A stretch of 64,000 nt of DNA from Verrucomicrobiota bacterium (GTDB taxonomy: Bacteria > Verrucomicrobiota > Verrucomicrobiia > Limisphaerales > JACRJZ01), in the NCBI GenBank assembly GCA_016219875.1, contig JACRJZ010000093.1, positions 24,454 to 88,453 of the forward strand, read 5' to 3'. Positions 1-8,957 of this stretch are shown here, piece after piece. Each line of letters begins with the position of its first letter. Position 1 is the first letter of the stretch. The position numbers and the translations under genes are program-made. The notes beneath the pieces were generated by a model. That model was not told where the DNA came from and did not search any database. It worked only from the letters and a program-made list of their open reading frames with translations.

Positions 1-365
1 GACAGCGCGTGGGTGGCGATGGTGCGGGCGGAGATGTGGAAGACCGTGGGCGTGAGTTCGCCGGCGATCTTGAGCATGTTGGGAATCTTGAGGAGAAGGC
101 CCTGCGCGGCGGTGAAGGTGCAAGTGAGGGCGCCGGTCTGGAGCGCGCCGTGGACGGTGCCGGCGGCGCCGGCTTCCGATTGCATCTCGACGACTTGCGG
201 GATCGTGCCCCAGAGGTTCTTCACGCCTTCGGAAGCCCACTGGTCGCACCACTCGCCCATGTTGGACGAGGGCGTGATGGGGTAGATGCCCATCACTTCG
301 TTGCAGCGATACGCCACGTAGGCGACCGCTTCATTGCCGTCAATGGTTGTGTATGTCTTGTTCAT
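1..365 (-). CDS. nifJ: Pyruvate:ferredoxin (flavodoxin) oxidoreductase, N-terminal part, cut by window edge
   Basis: Reading leftward from an ATG at 365, the frame is open to the window edge for about 121 residues. The start MNKTYTTIDGNEAVAYVAY, then GIYPITPSSNMGEW, an EMQSEAGAAG segment and TAAQGLLLKIPNM, matches the N-terminal pyrimidine-binding domain I of single-chain pyruvate:ferredoxin oxidoreductases. The family oxidatively decarboxylates pyruvate to acetyl-CoA with thiamine diphosphate and Fe-S clusters in the cytoplasm. The C-terminal TPP and ferredoxin-like domains would lie outside the window. It is followed upstream on the same strand by an ADP-forming acyl-CoA synthetase, so the two could form a pyruvate to acetate route yielding ATP; that link is inference. 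The start is secure because homology begins right at this Met. Confidence 0.9.
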   Translation of the reverse strand, partial: MNKTYTTIDGNEAVAYVAYRCNEVMGIYPITPSSNMGEWCDQWASEGVKNLWGTIPQVVEMQSEAGAAGTVHGALQTGALTCTFTAAQGLLLKIPNMLKIAGELTPTVFHISARTIATHAL

Positions 366-428
366 GTTTGTGGAACGGTTGTCAAAATGGTTTTGGTCTC
401 AAGCCGGGTGAGGGCTGTTGACTGGCCG

Positions 429-549
429 CCAGTCTCTCGCTCTTCTTCTTACTCGTCATCTTCCTCTTGCTCTCAAGCTCCTTCGGGGCGATGGGGGAGT
501 TCAAGATTACGACGACGATTAAGATTAAGACTCGGAGCGAGAGGGCTGG
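429..549. repeat. Imperfect inverted-repeat element with simple-sequence core
   Basis: The arm at 429-442 (CCAGTCTCTCGCTC) pairs with 535-549 (GAGCGAGAGGGCTGG), with one base inserted and one mismatch. The interior is pyrimidine-rich on the left (TTCTTCTTACTCG) and carries GATTAAGATTAAGA on the right. It fills most of the gap between the two minus-strand metabolic genes. The architecture, terminal inverted arms around a simple-sequence core, recurs elsewhere in the window. Confidence 0.5.
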
Positions 550-564
550 GCCAGACGCGTCGGG

Positions 565-3312
565 TTACAGGTCAATCTCGAGGACGCACTCGGTTTCGCC
601 CGGCGTATGGCGGATGCGGAAGCCGAGCTTCTTGCACATGTTCTGCATGTCGTGGTTTTCCTCGAGCACGAATGCCGTGAGGAAGCCGAGTTTCTCATGC
701 TTGCCGATTTCCAGCAGGCGCTTGGTCATTTCACTGCCCAGACCTTTGTTCTGGCACTTGTCCGTGACCACCACGGCGAACTCGGCGCCGTTCACGCCAT
801 GCAACTTGCTCAGGCGGGCCACGCCGAGAATTTCCTTGTCGCTGCGGCCTTTCTTGCGTTCGGCCACGAGGGCGATTTCGCGGTCGTAGTCGTTGAAGCA
901 AATCCGCAGCAGGCGCTCGTGCGCGACGCGCTGGCTAAGCTTCAGGGCGCTGAAGTACCGGAGATAGACGGTGCGCTCGCTCAGGCTCTCATGGAACTCC
1001 CGCATGAGCGGCTCGTCCTCGGGCCGGATCGGGCGGATCGTGACCGTCGTGCCGTCCTCCATTTTCCAATCCCCGACGTAGCGGGTCGGATAGGGACGGA
1101 TCGCCAGCTTGGGCAACTGGTCTTCACTGGTCTTCGGATCGTGGAGAATCACCCGGGCGTCCAGCGCCACCAAGTCGTCCCCGGAGGCGAAGAGCGGGTT
1201 GATGTCGATTTCCTTGATCCAGCGTTGTTCGGCGACGAGCTGGCTGAAGCCGACCATGAGTCGCTCCAGTGCAGCGAGATCGACGGGCTTGCGGCCGCGC
1301 ACACCCTTGAGGGCATGGTAGATCTTGGTCTGTTCCATCATGCGCCGGGCGAGAGTGGTGTTCAACGGCGGCAGGCCGAGGGCTTTGTCCTTGAAGACTT
1401 CGACCAGTTGGCCGCCCATGCCGAAGAGGAGCACCGGCCCAAATTGGGGATCGATGCTGCTGCCGAGGATCAGTTCGTAGCCTTCGGTCAGCTTGATCAT
1501 CTTCTGCACCGTCACGCCTTGGAAGTGCTGGGCGCCCTTCTTCTGCGTGACCGCGGTCTTGATGTCGTTGAAGGCGCGGCGCACGTCGGCTTCGTCCTTG
1601 AGGTTGAGTTGCACGCCGCCCACGTCGGTCTTGTGGGTGATGGTTTCGGAATAAAGCTTGAGAACAATGGGATAGCCGATCTCCGCCGCCGTCTTGGCGG
1701 CCTCGTCTTCGCTCTTCGCGATCTTGGTCACCACGGTCGGGATGCCGTAACAGCCGAGCAGTTCCTTGGACTCGGCCTCGGTCAAAATAGTGCGGCTGGT
1801 CTTGCGGATGGCATCAATCATCGCCCCCGCCTTGGCGCGGCCGGATTCGGCTTCCGAGGGCGTGGCGGACGGCACCGGCGTCTCGTAGAGGGCGCGGAGG
1901 TTCTCGGAGTAGCGATACATCGTGGTGAACACTTCCGCCGCAGTGTCGGGATAGGCAAAGGTCGGAACTCCGGCGCGGTTCAGGATCACTTCGCCCGCCG
2001 CCACTTCGTCGCCGCCCATCCAACTGGCCAGCACTGGCTTGCCTTCCAGATGGCCGAAAGCCTTGAGTTTCTCCGCCGTGACCGTCGCGTCGGTCATGGC
2101 CTGCGGAGTGAGGATGACAAGCAGGCCGTCGCTCTGGGGATCGCGCCCAGCAACTTCGAGGGTCTTCGCGTAGAGGTCGGGGCCGGCGTCGCCGATGACG
2201 TCGATGGGATTGTTGTGGCTCCAGACAGCCGGCAAGAACTTGTTCAACTCGTCCATGGTTTCTTTGGACACCGGAGCGAGCGCACCGCCTGAAGTCAGCA
2301 ACGCATCCGTGGCCAACACGCCGGGGCCGCCGGCGTTGGTAATGATGGTCAGGCGGTTGCCCTGCGGCCGCGGTTGCTTGGCCAGCACTTCGGACATGTT
2401 GAACAGGTCGGCAATGCTGTTCACGCGCAGGACGCCGCACCGCTTGAACGCCGCGTCCAGCACATCATCCGAGCCGGTCAGCGATCCAGTGTGGGAGGCG
2501 GCGGCCTTGGCGGCGCCTTCGGTGCGGCCCGGCTTGATGAGGATGATCGGCTTGGTCAGCGCCACTTCGCGCGCGGCGGACAGGAACGCGCGAGCGTCGC
2601 CAATGCTTTCCATGTAGATGACGATGGACTTGGTGTTCGGATCGTCGCCGAAATAGCTGATGAGGTCGCCCCAGCCGATGTCGAGCATCGACCCGATGGA
2701 AACGAAGGCGCTGAAGCCGACGAGTTCGCGCAGCGACCAGTCCAGAACTCCCGTGCAAAGCGCGCCGGACTGGCTGATGAAACACACATTGCCGCGATGC
2801 GCAATACCGGCGGCGAAGGTGGCGTTCACGCCGCTGATCGGGCTCATGATGCCGAGACAGTTCGGGCCGATGAGACGCATGTTGCCGCGCCGCGCGTGCG
2901 CCAGAACTTGCCGTTCGAGCTCCACGCCCGCCGGCCCGGTTTCTTTGAAGCCCGCCGAGATCACGACCGCGCCGGGGATGCCGAGGTCCGCGGCTTCACC
3001 GATGATGGCGGGGATGTTCTTGGCCGGTGTGGTGACGACGATGAGGTCCGGTTTCTCCGGGAGCGCCTTGAGGTTCGGATAGGCCTTGATGCCGAGCACG
3101 CTGGGGCGGGTGGGGTTGACGGGGTAGATCGGCCCGCCAAACGGCGTGTTCATCAGGTTCCACAGCACCGTGCGGCCCACGCTGCCTTCCTTCTCTGTCG
3201 CGCCGACGGCGGCGACGGATTTCGGGGCAAAGATGTAGTCGAGGGGGTGGCGCTCAATCTGGCGTTTCTGATTGCTGAAAGGTTTTTGAATGGAGGAGGT
3301 CTGGGTGTTCAT
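565..3312 (-). CDS. Acetate--CoA ligase (ADP-forming)-type protein fused to GNAT acetyltransferase
   Basis: A 915-residue protein with three parts. Residues ~20-480 are the CoA-binding and succinyl-CoA-ligase-like region, including FISQSGALC and the SHTGSLTGSD segment that carries the family's phosphorylatable His. Residues ~500-735 are an ATP-grasp domain (GYPIVLKLYSETITHKTDVGG, KEIDINPLF). Residues ~745-915 are a GNAT acyltransferase (TVTIRPIRPEDEPL, NKGLGSEMTKRLLE). Proteins of this architecture are either ADP-forming acetyl-CoA synthetases or Pat/YfiQ-type protein acetyltransferases. The His in SHTGS is present, so the ligase half may be active, unlike in Pat; this was judged by eye. The neighbour is a pyruvate:ferredoxin oxidoreductase, which favours acetyl-CoA to acetate conversion with ATP formation, possibly with acetylation control. 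The ATG at 3312 is the only good start before homology begins. Confidence 0.88.
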   Translation of the reverse strand: MNTQTSSIQKPFSNQKRQIERHPLDYIFAPKSVAAVGATEKEGSVGRTVLWNLMNTPFGGPIYPVNPTRPSVLGIKAYPNLKALPEKPDLIVVTTPAKNIPAIIGEAADLGIPGAVVISAGFKETGPAGVELERQVLAHARRGNMRLIGPNCLGIMSPISGVNATFAAGIAHRGNVCFISQSGALCTGVLDWSLRELVGFSAFVSIGSMLDIGWGDLISYFGDDPNTKSIVIYMESIGDARAFLSAAREVALTKPIILIKPGRTEGAAKAAASHTGSLTGSDDVLDAAFKRCGVLRVNSIADLFNMSEVLAKQPRPQGNRLTIITNAGGPGVLATDALLTSGGALAPVSKETMDELNKFLPAVWSHNNPIDVIGDAGPDLYAKTLEVAGRDPQSDGLLVILTPQAMTDATVTAEKLKAFGHLEGKPVLASWMGGDEVAAGEVILNRAGVPTFAYPDTAAEVFTTMYRYSENLRALYETPVPSATPSEAESGRAKAGAMIDAIRKTSRTILTEAESKELLGCYGIPTVVTKIAKSEDEAAKTAAEIGYPIVLKLYSETITHKTDVGGVQLNLKDEADVRRAFNDIKTAVTQKKGAQHFQGVTVQKMIKLTEGYELILGSSIDPQFGPVLLFGMGGQLVEVFKDKALGLPPLNTTLARRMMEQTKIYHALKGVRGRKPVDLAALERLMVGFSQLVAEQRWIKEIDINPLFASGDDLVALDARVILHDPKTSEDQLPKLAIRPYPTRYVGDWKMEDGTTVTIRPIRPEDEPLMREFHESLSERTVYLRYFSALKLSQRVAHERLLRICFNDYDREIALVAERKKGRSDKEILGVARLSKLHGVNGAEFAVVVTDKCQNKGLGSEMTKRLLEIGKHEKLGFLTAFVLEENHDMQNMCKKLGFRIRHTPGETECVLEIDL

Positions 3313-3646
3313 GGGTAAAGTTCAAGGTTGCCTGGCGACCCATTGCTTGGAGTCGGAACTGCCGACACCAAAGGCGCAGCCTGCTTTCCAGTCCGAGAAC
3401 CGGCGTTGTGGTGCTGATTCCGCCGCCTCAATGCGGCTGGGGAAAGACGAGCTGCTGTGAACAAGGTCACCAGCGTGCTTCATCATGGGCGCGGATGTTT
3501 CGCTTCCGCTGAATGCGACGCTCTACATACATTGGCCAGTGCTTTGCATTTTTTGGCATTGGACGAAACGCCCGCCGCCGCGAGAGAAAACGGACAAGGG
3601 AAAAAGGAGTCCGCAAGCTCCCCTCGAACGGCGGCCTGGCCGCGGC
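3313..3646. other. Intergenic stretch, no gene seen
   Basis: This 334-base gap lies upstream of the minus-strand acyl-CoA synthetase and must hold its promoter. No conserved ORF, RNA motif or strong palindrome was found. A plus-strand match to the -24/-12 sigma-54 pattern at 3533-3548 has no suitable downstream gene and was rejected. Confidence 0.4.
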
Positions 3647-4240
3647 TCATGGTTGGCGCAGCGGCGGCGCATGAACCAGATCAACCTGCGGATGCGCGTA
3701 CTTGCGGCAGGCGTTCTCCAGGACCGGCGGCGGCTCCTCGATGTCCGAAGCCACACGGTTGACGGGCATGTCGGTCTGCCCTTCGTCCATGAGCACGACC
3801 GAGAAGTCCATGCGCGCTTCGGAGGCGACGTGCTCCAGAAAAGCATACGGCTCGGTCACCTGGGCGGTTTCACTGTGATTGGTGCTTAACAAAGCGATCA
3901 AGGTTCCGTGGTTCCGGCCGCGCTGGGCTACGCCATGCTTGAACCAGTTTTGGACGGCCTCCGGCAACAACTCAGGACTGTGGACGGAGACGAGGATCAG
4001 GTCGGCATCTCGGGCATCCTGCGCGGCCATGCGCCCCATAGAAGGGCAACTGAGGATGTCCAACTTCCACATGTCGGTGTGAAACTGAATCGCTTTGTGA
4101 AAGCGATGCTGGAGCGCGTCGAACACCCGCATCACTCGATGGCCCGTGGCCAGGTCTTCATAGACCATGAGGACGTTCAGCGCGGCAAACGCGGCGTGCG
4201 GCGACAGCACTTTCGCATCGGTCATGGGCTGAACGTTCAT
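3647..4240 (-). CDS. Hypothetical protein, receiver-like alpha/beta domain
   Basis: A 197-residue protein of unknown function. The start MNVQPMTDAKVL at 4240 is preferred over the longer frame to 4546, because upstream codons run through a repeat element and lose protein-like composition; the internal Met at 4225 is an alternative. Visible features are NVLMVYEDLATGHRVMRVFDAL near the N terminus, DMWKLDILSCPSM, ADLILVSVHSPELLPEAVQNWF and GTLIALLST. These look like alternating beta strands and helices of a CheY-like or Rossmann fold. My recollection is that similar orphan proteins are common in Verrucomicrobiota. No phosphoacceptor constellation could be assigned confidently. It is divergent from the patatin gene, with a palindromic repeat between them. 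Confidence 0.6.
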   Translation of the reverse strand: MNVQPMTDAKVLSPHAAFAALNVLMVYEDLATGHRVMRVFDALQHRFHKAIQFHTDMWKLDILSCPSMGRMAAQDARDADLILVSVHSPELLPEAVQNWFKHGVAQRGRNHGTLIALLSTNHSETAQVTEPYAFLEHVASEARMDFSVVLMDEGQTDMPVNRVASDIEEPPPVLENACRKYAHPQVDLVHAPPLRQP

Positions 4241-4300
4241 GCGGCGGATTTTAACCGCCTCTCCAGTTCTGGCCACAAAAATCTCCGCGCCCGGATTGCC

Positions 4301-4420
4301 CAGGGCTGATTCAAGGAACATGCGGAGAAGAGCGCGGGCAGCCTGCCCGCGCGTTCCGTCGAAAATGGGAGCGAAAAACACGCGGGCAGGTTGCCCGCGC
4401 TCCTTCTTGAATCGGCCCTG
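4301..4420. repeat. REPIN-like element: two hairpins inside a 15-base terminal inverted repeat
   Basis: The outer arms are 4301-4315 (CAGGGCTGATTCAAG) and 4406-4420 (CTTGAATCGGCCCTG), matching at 14 of 15 positions. Inside are two small hairpins. One is 4332-4352 (GCGCGGGCA, loop GCC, TGCCCGCGC). The other is 4381-4399 (CGCGGGCA, loop GGT, TGCCCGCG). It sits between divergent genes, upstream of both starts. Paired hairpins in inverted orientation are the layout known for REPIN elements mobilised by RAYT transposases; no RAYT gene is in this window. Confidence 0.7.
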
Positions 4421-4521
4421 CCGGGCGGCCTCAGACGCCCAGTTCAACCTTGCTTCCGCCCGGCGCGGCCCTACTCTGCCCACAGTCGGCAAAACCAGAA
4501 CCCTGAACGAGAGGCCATACG

Positions 4522-7500
4522 ATGTCTGCATCGAAGACAACCCCATCGCTTCCCCTGCCCTTGCACGAAGTTTTGGAGGAGGAGTGGCTCCTCCTGGGCG
4601 GCTCGTGGCCCGCGGGGCAGGACCGGTCAGGCTCGTTCACGGAAGACCAGTTGAAGAACGTGGACCTGCTGGCCAACCGCCTGTCCCAGAAGCAGGAGCC
4701 GCGCTTCGACTACCTGACCCGCGCCGCCGGCGTCACCGAGCGCAGCTTGGCGCGCATTCTGGAGAACGCCAGCTTGGCCGCGCGTGAACACCGTCAGGGC
4801 AATCCCGCTGGCCTGGTTTCGATGAAGAATTACGTCGCCGCCCTCCTCAACGGACTGCTCGAGGCCGAGCAGCCGATGTTGCGGACTTTCCCGGAAGCGC
4901 CCTTCCCCGTCAGCCCGGCGGCCCGCGAGTGGGCCAAGCACGCGGCCACTCGCAAGCAGATCGCCCAAGCCAACCGCCTGCTGATCGAGGAGGCGCTGGA
5001 CAGCTACGTGGAGCCGCTCAGTGCCGTGCGCCTGCGGCAGTTCAACGCGGCGATGGCGCTGGATCCAAAAGGACGCTCCGCACTGTGCCTCTCCGGCGGC
5101 GGCATCCGCAGCGCAACGTTTGCGCTGGGCATCCTCCAAGGGTTGGCGCGGCGGCGGTTGCTGGAGAAGTTTGATTTCCTCTCCACGGTGTCCGGCGGCG
5201 GCTACATCGGGAGCTGGCTCTCCGCCTGGATTCGCCGCCATCGCCACGGATTGCCCGGCGTGTGCGAAGAGTTGCGGCAGGCGGGCGACCGCTCACCGCA
5301 GGCTCCAGAACCCAAGCCGGTCCGGCACTTGCGCGACTTCTCGAATTATCTCAGCCCGCGGCTCGGCTGGTTTTCCGGCGACACCTGGACACTGGCCGCC
5401 ACCTACTTGCGGAACCTTCTGTTGAACTGGCTGGTGTTCCTTCCGCTGCTGTTCGCCGGATTGCTCGTGCCGCGGCTGGTGAACTCGATGACCGTTGGCT
5501 CCCCGCAAGCCGACTGGCTGCGCTGGGCGGTGCTCGTGGCCGGCGTGCTCTTTGGCATCGTCAGTCTTGCCTACGTCACCGTGGCGAATCCCAATCTCGA
5601 CGATCACGTCCCGCCCAACCACTGGCTGTTCCGGTTGGGGCGGATTCGCACCGCGGCGGGTTTTCGCTACGGGTTCCTCCTGCCGCTGCTGGCCTGCGCG
5701 TTCCTCATCACGCTCTGGTGGGGCTGGACGCGGCAGACGCTGGGTTCGTTCGAGGAACTGTTTGGCGACGGCCTGGGAGTGCTGCCGCTGTTCGCGTTCT
5801 TCGGCGCGTACTGGCACCTGGCGGGCTGGGGCGCGGGCCGGCTGTTGATCCAGTGCTGGAAAGACCGGCCGCGCTTCTCCGACAAGTTCACCGAGATCGC
5901 TGGCGTCGTGGTCACGGGCGCGCTGGCGGGCGTGTTGATTTGGTGGTTGGTGAAGACCGTGTTTCCGAACCCGGACAAACTCCGTATCTACGAAATTTCC
6001 ACGACGGTGGAGCGCGGCGAGGCGCCGGCCAACTACGACCTGAACCTGACGAGCCAGTGGTCGTTTGGTCCAACCAACGCGCTGGCCGGCACGAACGCGA
6101 CCCCGCTCGCGGCCGGTTCGCTCGCAACGAATCAAGTCACCGCCCGCGTCGATGTGGCCGTGAAGCCCCCGTCGCCGGCCACGCAGCGCGCGGGGTTGTG
6201 GCCGAAGCAGGAGGTCTTCACCTGCACCGCCGTGCCGGCCTTCCTCGGCGTGTTCCTGCTGGCCGGCGTGGGCCTGATCGGCCTGCGCGGCTCGCGGCAC
6301 ATCTTCGACCGGGAACTCGAATGGTATGGCCGCAGCGGCGCGTGGGTCTTGATCGTCGCCGTGGCGTGGGCGGGCGCGGGCGCGCTGTCGCTCTTCGGCT
6401 CCAAGGTCTTTGCCCAGGCCGCGGAATGGGTGGCCTCGGCCGGCGGCGCCGCGGGATTGTTCACCTTGCTGGCCGGCCGCGGCGCGAAGACGCCCGCCGA
6501 TTCCCGCAACGGCAAGCCGAGTTGGATGAACCTCGCGGTCAAACTGGCCGCGCCCGCCGCGCTCGTCGTGCTCCTGGCGGCGCTCTCGGTCGGCCTCAGC
6601 GGTCTCATCTCGCTGCTGGCGCAAAGCGAAACACTCGCCGCCGTTCACGCTTGGCTCGTGGATCGCATTCCACTGAAATCGCCCGGCGCGGAAACGTGGA
6701 TCCAGCTTCACTTGGCAGACTGGAGTTTCGTTCAAGGCGACCTCGCGGTGATCCACTACACGCCGCTGTGGCTCGCCGCGGCGCTGCTGGTCTTGGCCTT
6801 GTTGATCGCCTACGTGCTGGGCCGGCGCATCAACTGCAACCGCTTCTCGCTCCACGGCGTGTACCGCAACCGGCTGGTCCGTGCCTATCTGGGCGCGAGC
6901 CGTTCGCGGCGCCGGCCGAATTGGTTTACCGGCCTCGACGACGACGACAACCTCCCGATGTGCCAGCTTCGCCGCGGCCAACTGGTGCTCGATCATCTGC
7001 TCGACCCGCCCGCGCTGATCGAGGAGTTGCGCAAGCCGTGGGCCTACGCGGCCACGCCCGCCGCTCATCCCGAGACGCCCGCCACGCCCGAGGTCCGCAC
7101 GCAACGGATGCAGCACCGCGTCGCGTGTTGCCTCCGCAAATACTTCGTCGAACGCGCCGGCCGCCTGCTCTGCAACATCGACGACCTGCCCGCCGATCAA
7201 CCGCCGCCGGCCGCCATGCTGGCCTGGACGGTGAACACGCTGAACCGGATGATGTGCGACGTGAACTTGCTGGACGTGCGGCTGGCCGAGGAAGACCTCA
7301 TCCTGGAACGGGGCCAGTTCACGCCGTTCAGGAACTTCGTCCGGCGCTTCGTTCCTGAAGTCCTCCAAGGACCGAGGACCGCGGTGGTGCCGCTGTTTGA
7401 ACCGGACCAGTTGCCGAAAGAGTTGCAGGGCGAGGAAGGGAAGATCGTCCGCAAGGACGTGATCTACACCAACCGCCTGCTGCTCGGCGCGGCGTTTCCG

Positions 7501-8541
7501 GACATCGTTTCACCGCCTGGGAAAGAGCCCTTCAAGCCGTTCCATCTGGTCAACACCGCGCTCAACCTGGTGCAAGGCGATCAACTCGCCTGGCAGGAAC
7601 GCAAGGCCGACAGCTTCACCTTCTCGTCGTTGCACTGCGGCAACCGCCGCCTCGGTTACCGGCGCGCCGAGGAATACACCAGCAGCGGCCCGATGGCGGT
7701 GTCCCTCGGCACGGCGCTGACCATTTCCGGCGCGGCGGCCAGTCCGAACATGGGCTACCACTCGTCGTTCCCGGTGGCGTTCCTGCTCACGCTCTTCAAC
7801 GTGCGGCTCGGCGCGTGGCTGGGCAATCCCGGCATCTTCGGCCAGGCCACCTATCGCGCCTGGCATCCCTCGCTCTCCTTCCAGCCGCTGCTGGCCGAGG
7901 CGCTGGGCAACACCAACGACCGCGCCCCGTTCGTCTATCTGTCCGACGGCGGCCACTTCGAAAACCTCGGCCTCTACGAGATGGTCCTGCGCCGCTGCCG
8001 GTTCATCGTCGTGAGCGACGCCGGCGCCGATCCCCGCTGCGCGCTGGACGACCTCGGCAACGCCATTCGCAAAATCCGCATCGACCTCGGCGTGCCGATT
8101 GAACTGACTTCGTTCGAGATCAAATCGCGCCAGGAGAAAACTCCGTCCAAACACTGCGCCGTCGGCCGAATCCGCTACGACCTGGCCGACGGGAACGTCG
8201 GTCCCCACGGTGGGCCGGCGCCGGTGGGCACGCTGATTTGTCTCAAGGCCAGCCTCTGCGGCCAAGAGCCGCGTGACGTGTTCAACTACAAGACGACGCA
8301 CGAGGACTTCCCGCACGAAACCACCGGCGACCAGTTTTTCAGCGAAAGCCAGTTCGAGAGCTACCGCGCCCTCGGCGAACACATCATCGAGGAACTCTGC
8401 CAGTGTCCCCAAGCGGAAGACCTCACTCCCGAAGTGTTCGTGGAGCGGGTCCACAAGCACCTCGAACGCCAAGCCCCGGCGTCCAGCACGGCTGGCTCCG
8501 CGCCGGCTGACGCCCCATCGAACGCCGGCGAAACAGACTGA
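4522..8541 (+). CDS. Giant membrane-embedded patatin-like phospholipase
   Basis: A 1339-residue protein. An N-terminal soluble region (1-180) precedes the patatin core: SGGGIRSA at 191-198 (oxyanion hole) and TVSGGGYIG with the presumed nucleophile Ser224. The partner Asp is in LSDGGHFENLG near residue 1142, so some 900 residues separate the two halves of the catalytic dyad. That insert holds about ten hydrophobic segments from roughly residue 294 to 780, plus a periplasmic or cytosolic loop near 490-570. Patatins hydrolyse acyl esters of phospholipids with a Ser-Asp dyad. The architecture implies an integral-membrane acyl hydrolase; substrate and topology are inference. The next gene starts 11 bases after the stop and encodes a small membrane protein, probably co-transcribed. 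Confidence 0.85.
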   Translation: MSASKTTPSLPLPLHEVLEEEWLLLGGSWPAGQDRSGSFTEDQLKNVDLLANRLSQKQEPRFDYLTRAAGVTERSLARILENASLAAREHRQGNPAGLVSMKNYVAALLNGLLEAEQPMLRTFPEAPFPVSPAAREWAKHAATRKQIAQANRLLIEEALDSYVEPLSAVRLRQFNAAMALDPKGRSALCLSGGGIRSATFALGILQGLARRRLLEKFDFLSTVSGGGYIGSWLSAWIRRHRHGLPGVCEELRQAGDRSPQAPEPKPVRHLRDFSNYLSPRLGWFSGDTWTLAATYLRNLLLNWLVFLPLLFAGLLVPRLVNSMTVGSPQADWLRWAVLVAGVLFGIVSLAYVTVANPNLDDHVPPNHWLFRLGRIRTAAGFRYGFLLPLLACAFLITLWWGWTRQTLGSFEELFGDGLGVLPLFAFFGAYWHLAGWGAGRLLIQCWKDRPRFSDKFTEIAGVVVTGALAGVLIWWLVKTVFPNPDKLRIYEISTTVERGEAPANYDLNLTSQWSFGPTNALAGTNATPLAAGSLATNQVTARVDVAVKPPSPATQRAGLWPKQEVFTCTAVPAFLGVFLLAGVGLIGLRGSRHIFDRELEWYGRSGAWVLIVAVAWAGAGALSLFGSKVFAQAAEWVASAGGAAGLFTLLAGRGAKTPADSRNGKPSWMNLAVKLAAPAALVVLLAALSVGLSGLISLLAQSETLAAVHAWLVDRIPLKSPGAETWIQLHLADWSFVQGDLAVIHYTPLWLAAALLVLALLIAYVLGRRINCNRFSLHGVYRNRLVRAYLGASRSRRRPNWFTGLDDDDNLPMCQLRRGQLVLDHLLDPPALIEELRKPWAYAATPAAHPETPATPEVRTQRMQHRVACCLRKYFVERAGRLLCNIDDLPADQPPPAAMLAWTVNTLNRMMCDVNLLDVRLAEEDLILERGQFTPFRNFVRRFVPEVLQGPRTAVVPLFEPDQLPKELQGEEGKIVRKDVIYTNRLLLGAAFPDIVSPPGKEPFKPFHLVNTALNLVQGDQLAWQERKADSFTFSSLHCGNRRLGYRRAEEYTSSGPMAVSLGTALTISGAAASPNMGYHSSFPVAFLLTLFNVRLGAWLGNPGIFGQATYRAWHPSLSFQPLLAEALGNTNDRAPFVYLSDGGHFENLGLYEMVLRRCRFIVVSDAGADPRCALDDLGNAIRKIRIDLGVPIELTSFEIKSRQEKTPSKHCAVGRIRYDLADGNVGPHGGPAPVGTLICLKASLCGQEPRDVFNYKTTHEDFPHETTGDQFFSESQFESYRALGEHIIEELCQCPQAEDLTPEVFVERVHKHLERQAPASSTAGSAPADAPSNAGETD

Positions 8542-8552
8542 CTCGAATTCCC

Positions 8553-8957
8553 ATGAACACTTCCGAACGTGCGCTCCAATGGCTGCTGCGTATCATCGGC
8601 GGCTCCTCGCTGCTGGCGGTCATCGCCGTGGTCATGCCCTACACCTGGATGAATGCCATCCACCAATGGCTCGGCCTGGGCGTCTTGCCGGACGCGCCCA
8701 TCGTCGGCTATCTGGCCCGGTCCACGTCCGCGTTCTATGCGTTGCTGGGCGGACTCCTATGGGTCGTGTCGTTTGACTTGAGGCGGCACCGCCTCGTGCT
8801 GCGCTATCTCGGCGCGGCGTGTTTCTTGTTCGGCGCGGCGCTGTTCGCGATCGACCTGGCCGAAGGGCTGCCGAAGTTCTGGACGTTCTGGGAAGGGCCG
8901 TTCTCGGCGGCGTTTGGCCTGGCCGTGTTCTGGCTCTCTGGCCGCGTGGAACAGTAG
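8553..8957 (+). CDS. Small four-helix membrane protein, unknown function
   Basis: A 134-residue protein with hydrophobic segments at about 10-32, 52-75, 82-102 and 108-130 (for example GGSSLLAVIAVVMPYTWM and FSAAFGLAVFWLSGRV). It starts 11 bases after the patatin stop codon on the same strand, so it is likely an operon partner. No catalytic motif is visible. It could assist the membrane patatin or be unrelated. Confidence 0.7.
   Translation: MNTSERALQWLLRIIGGSSLLAVIAVVMPYTWMNAIHQWLGLGVLPDAPIVGYLARSTSAFYALLGGLLWVVSFDLRRHRLVLRYLGAACFLFGAALFAIDLAEGLPKFWTFWEGPFSAAFGLAVFWLSGRVEQ

Noticed and set aside
3533..3548. TGGCCAGTGCTTTGCA, matching the -24/-12 spacing of sigma-54 promoters
   Set aside because: On the plus strand it points into the end of a convergent gene, with no plus-strand gene for about 1 kb.
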